From contig CAYFVM010000027.1 of the NCBI GenBank assembly GCA_964346725.1, forward strand, positions 1-32,735: a stretch of 32,735 nucleotides of DNA. Direction: 5' to 3'. This document shows positions 1 through 6,335 of this stretch, piece by piece (the stretch's first letter is position 1; every line of letters starts with the position of its first letter). The translations under genes were made by a program, and so were the position numbers. The DNA is from UBA1715 sp964346725. GTDB lineage: Bacteria > Bacteroidota > Bacteroidia > Bacteroidales > UBA1715. The notes beneath the pieces are model-generated. The model was not told where the DNA came from. It saw only the letters and a program-made list of their open reading frames with translations, and ran no database searches.

Positions 1-1182
1 TTGCAAACAGCTATCACTGATGCAACTACATTAGTTTCATCAGCAGTGGAAGGTCAAGGAGATGGACAATATGCAGCTGGTTCTAAGGCAACATTGAATT
101 CTGCAATAGAAACTGCACAAGGAGTGTACGACAATCTTTCATCTTCTCAATCTCAAGTAGATGCAGCAACGTCAACACTTCGTACAGCAATTACTGCATT
201 CCAAAATGCGAAGATTACTGTTAGCAAGACTAGTTTAACTGCTGCTATTGCTACGGCAAACGCAACATACAGTGCAGCAGCAGAGGGAACAAATAAAGGA
301 AACTATCCTGCTGGTTCTAAAGCAGTATTGTTGTCTGCTATTACTGCCGCACAGTCTGTAGCAGATAATCCTTCGGCTTCTCAAACACAGGTTGATGCAG
401 CCGTTGCTACATTAAACAAAGCGGTATCAGACTTTAATGCATTAGTGATTACGGTTGACAAAACACAATTGGTATATCAAATCGCAAGAGCAAACGAGTC
501 GTTAACGAAGGCTGATGGCAATACCGGTGATGGTTCAGGACAATATCCTGCAAGTGCCGTAGCTGTATTTACCGATGCTATCAATTATGCACAACAAATT
601 AATCAAACTTCAACTGACCAAACAACTGTTGATGGTGAAGTTACAGTATTGATTCAAGCAATTAGTGACTTTGAAAAATCAGTTAATCCAACTGTAGTAG
701 TAATTGACTTAACTCAGTTGGCAGAATTGCTATCAGAGGCAGATTCTTTGCTTGAAAACACGAAAAATCCGGGTAATCATTTATTGGAATACATAGAGCT
801 TGCTACCCGTAGAAATAATGCTAAGACAGAATACGAAAAAGAAACTCACGAACAAGCAAATGTTGAAATTCAAGTTGAGTTCTTAGCTGAAGCTATTGAG
901 GTATTCAAGAATGTATTCACATCAAATGTGGCAATAGATGATGTAGAAAATGTTACATTGTCTACATATCCTAATCCTTGCCAGAATGTAATCACATTCT
1001 CAGCAGGAAAAGAAATTCAATCTATTGCAGTTGTAAACGTAGCTGGTTCCACAGAGTTTGTAGTAGAGGTAACTGATACACAAAAACCATTAGACGTAAT
1101 GAGCCTTAAAGCAGGTATCTATTTTGCAAAGGTTGTGTACAGAGATGGAACAGTGGAAGTTGTACGTTTTGCAAAACGTTAG
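1..1182 (+). CDS. FIVAR-repeat surface protein with T9SS type A sorting tail (5' end outside window)
   Basis: The frame is open from the first base and there is no signal peptide, so this is the C-terminal 393 residues of a longer protein. It consists of about four tandem helical repeats of roughly 78 residues. Each of the first three has the pattern GxYPAGSKAxLxxAI...Q-x-xVDAAVxxLxxA, typical of FIVAR modules of cell-surface proteins; in family terms these act as spacers or carbohydrate-binding modules. The fourth repeat (about 235-303) is divergent and lacks the G-x-Y motif. The last 75 residues are a Por secretion-system tail: LSTYPNPCQNVITF, then GIYFAKVVYRDG and a terminal VVRFAKR. This tail directs export across the outer membrane by T9SS and is then removed. 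The N-terminal functional domain lies outside the window, so ligand and activity cannot be stated. A strong terminator follows 20 bases after the stop. Confidence 0.85.
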   Translation: MQTAITDATTLVSSAVEGQGDGQYAAGSKATLNSAIETAQGVYDNLSSSQSQVDAATSTLRTAITAFQNAKITVSKTSLTAAIATANATYSAAAEGTNKGNYPAGSKAVLLSAITAAQSVADNPSASQTQVDAAVATLNKAVSDFNALVITVDKTQLVYQIARANESLTKADGNTGDGSGQYPASAVAVFTDAINYAQQINQTSTDQTTVDGEVTVLIQAISDFEKSVNPTVVVIDLTQLAELLSEADSLLENTKNPGNHLLEYIELATRRNNAKTEYEKETHEQANVEIQVEFLAEAIEVFKNVFTSNVAIDDVENVTLSTYPNPCQNVITFSAGKEIQSIAVVNVAGSTEFVVEVTDTQKPLDVMSLKAGIYFAKVVYRDGTVEVVRFAKR

Positions 1183-1202
1183 TATTTAAATTTTTCAAAG
1201 TA

Positions 1203-1235
1203 AAAGACGTCCATCTTTGTGGACGTCTTTTTTTT
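1203..1235 (+). terminator. Rho-independent terminator of the FIVAR-repeat gene
   Basis: A 10-bp perfect stem (AAAGACGTCC at 1203-1212 with GGACGTCTTT at 1221-1230) has an 8-base loop and runs into a T tract ending at 1235. It lies just after the stop at 1182 and before recQ, so recQ needs its own promoter in the short remaining gap. I could not identify one. Confidence 0.9.
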
Positions 1236-1256
1236 ACTTAACCACCAAGGATCTTA

Positions 1257-3170
1257 ATGACAGAATACGAGTCCATATTAAACAAGTATTGGGGATATAC
1301 ATCGTTCCGCCCATTGCAACAAGAAATTATCCAATGGGTATGTCAGGGAAAGGATGCACTGGGACTTTTACCTACAGGTGGAGGTAAATCCATAATTTTT
1401 CAGGTTGCTGCGCTTTCCAAACCCGGTATTTGTATAGTCATTACGCCACTCATTGCGTTGATGAAAGATCAGGTTGATAATCTTAAAAAACGAAGAATAT
1501 TAGCAGCAGCAGTATACACCGGAATGTCGAGAAACGAAATACAGACGGTACTTGATAATTGTGTCTTAGGTAGCTATAAATTCTTGTATATTTCACCAGA
1601 ACGACTCAAGACGGATTTGTTTCTCAACATCATTACACAAATGAAGGTAAACCTTCTCGTTGTTGATGAATCGCATTGTATCTCGCAATGGGGATACGAT
1701 TTTCGTCCGGCATATCTTGAGATAGCAACCATACGCGAACAAGTGTCCAAAGTGCCAGTGCTTGCTCTTACAGCTACCGCAACTCCTGAGGTGGTAAAAG
1801 ATATTCAAGAAAAGCTTGCTTTCCGTCAGAGTAAGGTATTTTTGAAAAGTTTCGAGCGCAAAAACCTCACGTATAATGTGTATAATCGAGAAGATAAGGT
1901 TGGCGCGTTGCTCAAAATTTGTGCAAAGTACAAAGAATCAACCGGTATAGTCTATGTGCGAACTCGCAAAGAGACATTGGAAACAGCCTACATATTGCAG
2001 CAAAATGGCTTTGTTGCCGATTTCTATCATGGTGGGCTTGATGCAACAACTCGAAGTCGCAAGCAAGAGGTGTGGATGCGCGCAAAACATGAAATAATGG
2101 TTTCTACCAATGCATTTGGCATGGGCATAGATAAACCCGATGTGCGGTTTGTTGTCCATCTTACCATTCCCGAATCTATTGAAGCATATTTTCAGGAGGC
2201 AGGTCGTGCTGGACGTGATGAAAAAGAATCGGTTGCTATTTTGTTATACAATAATAGTGATATAGAAAAACTCAAAGAAAACTTTGAAGCCTCATATCCA
2301 TCATTTGACCTTATGCGTACAATCTATAATTCTTTGTATGATTATGGTGGCATAGCCATGGGGTATGGCGAAGGCGTTGTACACGATTATGATCTTCTTG
2401 ATTTTTGTAAAAAGTTTAATCTTAATCCTTTAGAGGTTACCAACACAATACGGTTGCTCCAATCAGAGGGTTTGATTACCACTTCTGATATGGATGCCTC
2501 GTCTTCGCGTGTACAGTTCACAATAGAGCGTGGTGAATTGTATAAGTTCCAAGTAGAACATCCCAACTATGATGCGTTTATAAAGTTTCTACTTCGAATG
2601 TATTCAGGTGTATTTACTGAACATACCGAAATCAGTGAAGATACAATGGCTCGTAAAGCAAATTGTAAACCTGATGTAATTGTTAAGTATCTTAATGCAT
2701 TGGCTCAACAAGGATTGTTGCAATATTTTCCGGCGCGAACCAATCCTATTATTGTTTTTCAGCGCGATAGGCAAGAAAAACAGTATATTCAATTTAATGA
2801 GAACGCTATTCTTGCAAGGAAACAACGGCAACGTAACCGGTTGGAATCTGTAATTCAGTATGTAACGAGTCAAGGTCGTTGCAGGAGTGTGCAATTGTTG
2901 GAATATTTTGGAGAAAAAAATCCAACTCGTTGCGGAAACTGTGATGTGTGTGTAGCTCGAAACGAAGTGGAAGTGGGGCAGATTCCTTTTGATTATATTG
3001 TAGATGACCTTAAACGTATTATAGGTGCAGAACCTGCCAGTCTTGATGAAATCCTGCTCAAATCCTCAGTAAAAGACGAACAGCGTATAACGAGTGTGAT
3101 AAAATTTTTGCTCGACAAACAAAAGATTAAATATGTGGCCGGCGGCCGGTTGCAGTGGAACAAAAATTAA
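1257..3170 (+). CDS. recQ: ATP-dependent DNA helicase RecQ (short form)
   Basis: 637 residues. A 3'-5' superfamily 2 helicase that unwinds recombination and replication intermediates. Motif I is LPTGGGKS (38-45), motif II is DESH (137-140) followed by the RecQ aromatic loop CISQWGYDFRPAY, motif III is LALTATAT, and motif VI is QEAGRAGRD. The RecQ zinc module is visible as a Cys in GRCRSVQLLEYFGE followed by CGNCDVC, giving four cysteines. The winged-helix region after the zinc site is short and there is no HRDC domain, so this is the truncated type; many Bacteroidales carry a longer HRDC-bearing paralogue too (from memory). The ATG at 1257 is preceded by AAGGA at 1247-1251. It converges with the trpB gene, with a shared terminator between them. 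Confidence 0.95.
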   Translation: MTEYESILNKYWGYTSFRPLQQEIIQWVCQGKDALGLLPTGGGKSIIFQVAALSKPGICIVITPLIALMKDQVDNLKKRRILAAAVYTGMSRNEIQTVLDNCVLGSYKFLYISPERLKTDLFLNIITQMKVNLLVVDESHCISQWGYDFRPAYLEIATIREQVSKVPVLALTATATPEVVKDIQEKLAFRQSKVFLKSFERKNLTYNVYNREDKVGALLKICAKYKESTGIVYVRTRKETLETAYILQQNGFVADFYHGGLDATTRSRKQEVWMRAKHEIMVSTNAFGMGIDKPDVRFVVHLTIPESIEAYFQEAGRAGRDEKESVAILLYNNSDIEKLKENFEASYPSFDLMRTIYNSLYDYGGIAMGYGEGVVHDYDLLDFCKKFNLNPLEVTNTIRLLQSEGLITTSDMDASSSRVQFTIERGELYKFQVEHPNYDAFIKFLLRMYSGVFTEHTEISEDTMARKANCKPDVIVKYLNALAQQGLLQYFPARTNPIIVFQRDRQEKQYIQFNENAILARKQRQRNRLESVIQYVTSQGRCRSVQLLEYFGEKNPTRCGNCDVCVARNEVEVGQIPFDYIVDDLKRIIGAEPASLDEILLKSSVKDEQRITSVIKFLLDKQKIKYVAGGRLQWNKN

Positions 3171-3172
3171 AC

Positions 3173-3209
3173 AAAAAAGCCCGGCAATATACTATTGCCG
3201 GGCTTTTTT
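3173..3209. terminator. Bidirectional terminator between recQ and trpB
   Basis: A 17-bp perfect inverted repeat (AAAAAAGCCCGGCAATA at 3173-3189 and its complement at 3193-3209) with a 3-base loop. T runs flank it on either strand, so it can end both convergent transcripts. It starts three bases after the recQ stop. Confidence 0.92.
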
Positions 3210-3223
3210 TCTTTGACAATCAG

Positions 3224-4588
3224 TTATATAAGTTTGTCAAGTGTAGAAACATTTTCCTTAATAACATCGTCAGGAAGTTCATAGTTTGTAAGGTCACCAG
3301 AAAGATACTGGTCATAAGCCGTCATATCAATTAAGCCATGGCCTGAAAGATTGAAGAGGATAGTTTTTTGAGTACCTTCTTCTTTGCATTGATTTGCTTC
3401 GCGGATTGTTGCAGCAATAGCATGTGCTGATTCCGGAGCCGGAATAATACCTTCTGTTTGCGCAAACAATGTTGCAGCTTGGAATGACTCTAATTGTGGA
3501 ATATCAACTCCTTCTACAAGTCCGTCTTTGATAAGTTGGCTCACAATAGAACCTGCTCCATGGAAACGGAGACCGCCTGCGTGAATATGAGCTGGAGCGA
3601 AATTGTGTCCTAAGGTGTACATAGGAATGAGCGGAGTGTAGCCGGCTTCGTCACCATAGTCATAGTGGAATACACCACGAGTAAGTTTCGGGCAAGATGC
3701 TGGTTCAGCAGCAAGGAACTTAGTGGTTTTACCTTCAAGAAGGTTGTGACGCAAGAATGGGAATGAAATTCCACCAAAATTTGAACCACCACCAAAGCAA
3801 CCAATTACCACATCCGGATATTCACCAGCCATAGCCATTTGTTTCTCTGCTTCAAGACCTATAACGGTTTGGTGTAACGTAACGTGGTTAAGCACGCTAC
3901 CCAATACATATTTGCAGTTAGGTGTTTGCATAGTCAACTCAACAGCTTCGGAAATAGCAGTACCAAGACTCCCTTGATAGTTAGGAGTCTCTGTTATGAT
4001 TTTACGTCCTGCCTTGGTTGACATACTTGGAGAAGCAATTACTTGTGCTCCAAACGTTTGCATAATAGAGCGACGATATGGTTTTTGGTGGTAACTTACT
4101 TTTACCATGAATACAGCCAATTCAAGGCCGAATACCTTAGCTGCATAAGAGAGAGCAGCTCCCCATTGACCGGCTCCGGTTTCTGTTGTAATGTTCGTTA
4201 TACCTTCTTGTTTGCAATAATAAGCTTGTGCCAATGCAGAATTAAGTTTATGTGATCCAAGAGGACTCACACTTTCATTTTTGAAATAGATATGAGCAGG
4301 AGTAGCTAGCGCTTTTTCCAATCCATATGCACGAACTAACGGAGTAGAGCGGTATAGTTTGTACATTTCACGTACTTGTTCTGGAATTTCAATCCATGCG
4401 TTTGTTGTATCAAATTCTTGGTTAGCGCAAGCACGGTTAAATATGCCTGCCATTTCGTCAATCGTGAGAGGTTGTTTAGTAGCCGGATTCAACATTGGTT
4501 GAGGCTTCGTTTTCATATCAGCAGCAACGTTGTACCATGCTGTTGGAATTTCATTTTCAGGAAGAAAAAATCTTTTTTGTTTTTCCAT
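3224..4588 (-). CDS. trpB: Tryptophan synthase beta chain, TrpB2 type
   Basis: 454 residues, a PLP enzyme expected to condense indole with serine to give tryptophan. The PLP lysine is K114 in LGSHKLNSA, the indole-site motif is TETGAGQWG (135-143) and the phosphate-binding loop is GGGSN (266-270). The length, the N-terminal extension (about 80 residues before STPLVRA) and the RAYGLEKAL and SHKLNSA contexts match the TrpB2 subgroup rather than the roughly 395-residue TrpB1. It is not beside trpA or other trp genes here, as is common for TrpB2. The ATG at 4588 follows a long structured leader with an intrinsic terminator, so expression is probably controlled by attenuation. The exact substrate preference of TrpB2 enzymes is less settled than for TrpB1. 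Confidence 0.9.
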   Translation of the reverse strand: MEKQKRFFLPENEIPTAWYNVAADMKTKPQPMLNPATKQPLTIDEMAGIFNRACANQEFDTTNAWIEIPEQVREMYKLYRSTPLVRAYGLEKALATPAHIYFKNESVSPLGSHKLNSALAQAYYCKQEGITNITTETGAGQWGAALSYAAKVFGLELAVFMVKVSYHQKPYRRSIMQTFGAQVIASPSMSTKAGRKIITETPNYQGSLGTAISEAVELTMQTPNCKYVLGSVLNHVTLHQTVIGLEAEKQMAMAGEYPDVVIGCFGGGSNFGGISFPFLRHNLLEGKTTKFLAAEPASCPKLTRGVFHYDYGDEAGYTPLIPMYTLGHNFAPAHIHAGGLRFHGAGSIVSQLIKDGLVEGVDIPQLESFQAATLFAQTEGIIPAPESAHAIAATIREANQCKEEGTQKTILFNLSGHGLIDMTAYDQYLSGDLTNYELPDDVIKENVSTLDKLI

Positions 4589-4622
4589 TATACTAGTATT
4601 TTTAATTTATAGTCTATTCTTT

Positions 4623-4659
4623 AAAATATAAAACCGCAAGTCTCCTTGAGGCCTGCGGT
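4623..4659 (-). terminator. Leader terminator (attenuator) upstream of trpB
   Basis: On the minus strand ACCGCAGG (4659-4652) pairs with CUUGCGGU (4640-4633), an 8-bp stem with one G-U pair and an 11-base loop. It is followed by UUUUAUAUUUU, an interrupted U tract. It sits inside the 5' leader, about 35 bases before the start codon, and not after a gene, so it most likely acts as a conditional terminator. Confidence 0.7.
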
Positions 4660-4671
4660 CATTTTTGCATT

Positions 4672-4735
4672 GTTGCAAATAAATCGTTAACCTCTCCTAC
4701 CTCTAGGAGAGCCACCATAAACGATTATTTACAAC
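4672..4735 (-). ncRNA. Structured cis-regulatory leader of trpB (candidate Bacteroid-trp-like RNA)
   Basis: On the minus strand a long stem pairs 4735-4720 (GUUGUAAAUAAUCGUU) with 4688-4672 (AACGAUUUAUUUGCAAC), with one bulged U and one G-U pair. It encloses a perfect 7-bp hairpin, CUCUCCU (4711-4705) with AGGAGAG (4698-4692). The terminator hairpin follows directly. UCUCCU in the inner hairpin can also pair with AGGAGA in the terminator loop (around 4641-4646), and GAGGUU can pair with GGCCUC, so mutually exclusive folds are possible. I recall a published Bacteroidota motif called Bacteroid-trp located before trp genes; placing this RNA in that family is inference. A 19-codon frame (4718-4659) lies in the leader but has no Trp codon. 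Confidence 0.6.
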
Positions 4736-4768
4736 ACTAGTAATCATATCTTTTTTATTACACTTTAG

Positions 4769-4799
4769 CAAAGAAAAAGAATCTTTTTGAGACAGCAAA
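4769..4799 (-). promoter_or_regulatory. Predicted promoter of the trpB leader
   Basis: Minus strand: TTTG at 4799-4796, 19-base spacer, then TTTCTTTG at 4776-4769. This matches the Bacteroidota -33/-7 consensus except for one base (T for A in TAnnTTTG). Transcription would start near 4762, giving a leader of about 170 bases that contains the whole structured element. Confidence 0.5.
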
Positions 4800-4816
4800 A
4801 TAATTTTTTATGTTTT

Positions 4817-6334
4817 TTATTTTATCAATGGTAAACAGATACGGAAGGTAGTTCCTTTATCAATTTCTGAAGATTTTACCATGATTTTGCCATGATGATA
4901 TTCTTTCACAATGCGTTGTGCAAGGCTGAGTCCCAATCCCCAACCGCGAGATTTTGTAGTATATCCCGGCTGAAATATTGTTTTGAATTTGTTGCGAGGT
5001 AGTCCTTTCCCGGTATCGCTCACGTCAATATTCACGTGATTGTTTTCTTTCGAAATATTGATGGTGAGTGTGCCTTTTCCTTGCATAGCATCAACAGCAT
5101 TTTTCCAGAGGTTTTCTATTACCCAGCCAAGTAGTGAAATATTTATCATGGCGTATATGTCGTTGTCGGTAATGTGAATTGATGATTCAATGTTTTGTGA
5201 GGTGCGGTTTCGCATATAGTTCACGGCATTTTCCACTACGTTACCTACATTCTCACGTGAAAAGTCGGGGGTAGAACCGATTTTTGAGAAACGGCACGCA
5301 ATCGTTTCCAATCGGTTCACGTCTTTGTTTATTTCATCTAAGGTATTCGAGTCAACATTGTTCATTTTTAGAATCTCAACCCATGCCATAAGCGAAGATA
5401 TGGGCGTACCCAATTGATGTGCAGTTTCTTTTGACATTCCAACCCACAACTGGTCTTTTTCGTTTTTCTCGAACGAACGAAGAGTGTAATATGCAATGAA
5501 TCCCAAGAGAATTGAGATGAGAAGTAGGAATGGCGGATAGTATGTAAGTTTTGTAATGATAGCCGAATTGTTGTAGAAAATGTAGCCTTCGTTTTGTTGA
5601 TTAAGTATGATTTTGATAGGTGTATTTTCAGACAAATTTTCTTGGATGAATTTTTTTACAGATTCATTTCCTGCTTTCTTGATTTTTCGTTCAGGGATAT
5701 TGCCACAAGCAAGAATTTCGGTAGTGTCGCTATTGGTTATAACCACTGGCACCGATGCTGAGTTTTGCACAACTTCTACTACAAACGAGTGAATCAATTC
5801 GTTGAGCATCAATTGCAACTCGTTAAATATTTGTGAGTCAGAATAATAGAGGTAATTAATAAGTTTGCCTTGGTAGGTAACGAGCAATGGTTCGTATTTG
5901 GAAAATTCTTCAATCATAGACGGTGGCAAAGTTCTACCAATGGCTATGTTTGACCCTACGTTCATGGTGCTAATCACCGTTTTTTGAGCATCAGTTAAAA
6001 TGATAGGAATGTTTTGGTTGGTGCTAATAATTTTGAGCAAAAATGAAAGAAACTGCGGATTGTTAACTTCCATGATGAGCTGTTGCGATTCGCGCCACAA
6101 CTCTACTTTTTGTAATTCGTCTTGTTCAAGTTTCTCAAATAGTTGGGCGGTATATTCAAGCAAGGTATTTCGTTGTTGAACGGCATCTGCCCATAGGAGA
6201 ATTTTTTTGCGTTCCTCGTAGCGAATATCTTGTACAGTCCGATTTAAGACTGCGAAAAGGCTCGCTATAATAACAATAGCGAGGATAAAAAACGCAAACT
6301 TAATGCGATTACGGCTGCGATAGCTGAGGCTCAT
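4817..6334 (-). CDS. Membrane-bound sensor histidine kinase (orphan)
   Basis: 505 residues. TM helix 1 is at about 13-31 and TM helix 2 at about 266-285, enclosing an extracytoplasmic sensor region of about 235 residues that I do not recognise. The cytoplasmic part has the phospho-acceptor H306 in KETAHQLGTPISS. The HATPase domain follows: N box NLWKNAVDAM (N412), G1 DTGKG (440-444) and G2 GWGLGL (465-470). There is no HAMP domain. No response regulator gene is nearby, so the partner is encoded elsewhere. The start is one base after the stop of the AsmA-family gene, which points to co-transcription and translational coupling. What it senses is unknown; the pairing with an envelope gene suggests an envelope signal, but this is inference. 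Confidence 0.9.
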   Translation of the reverse strand: MSLSYRSRNRIKFAFFILAIVIIASLFAVLNRTVQDIRYEERKKILLWADAVQQRNTLLEYTAQLFEKLEQDELQKVELWRESQQLIMEVNNPQFLSFLLKIISTNQNIPIILTDAQKTVISTMNVGSNIAIGRTLPPSMIEEFSKYEPLLVTYQGKLINYLYYSDSQIFNELQLMLNELIHSFVVEVVQNSASVPVVITNSDTTEILACGNIPERKIKKAGNESVKKFIQENLSENTPIKIILNQQNEGYIFYNNSAIITKLTYYPPFLLLISILLGFIAYYTLRSFEKNEKDQLWVGMSKETAHQLGTPISSLMAWVEILKMNNVDSNTLDEINKDVNRLETIACRFSKIGSTPDFSRENVGNVVENAVNYMRNRTSQNIESSIHITDNDIYAMINISLLGWVIENLWKNAVDAMQGKGTLTINISKENNHVNIDVSDTGKGLPRNKFKTIFQPGYTTKSRGWGLGLSLAQRIVKEYHHGKIMVKSSEIDKGTTFRICLPLIK

Positions 6335-6335
6335 A

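Noticed and set aside
190..700. Nucleotide repeats at the left end considered as a CRISPR or satellite array
   Set aside because: The periodicity is that of the coding FIVAR repeats (about 235 bases), in frame and diverged, with no spacer structure.
4589..4816. Classical trp leader peptide with tandem Trp codons
   Set aside because: The only leader frame has no TGG codon, so ribosome-stalling attenuation of the E. coli kind is not supported.
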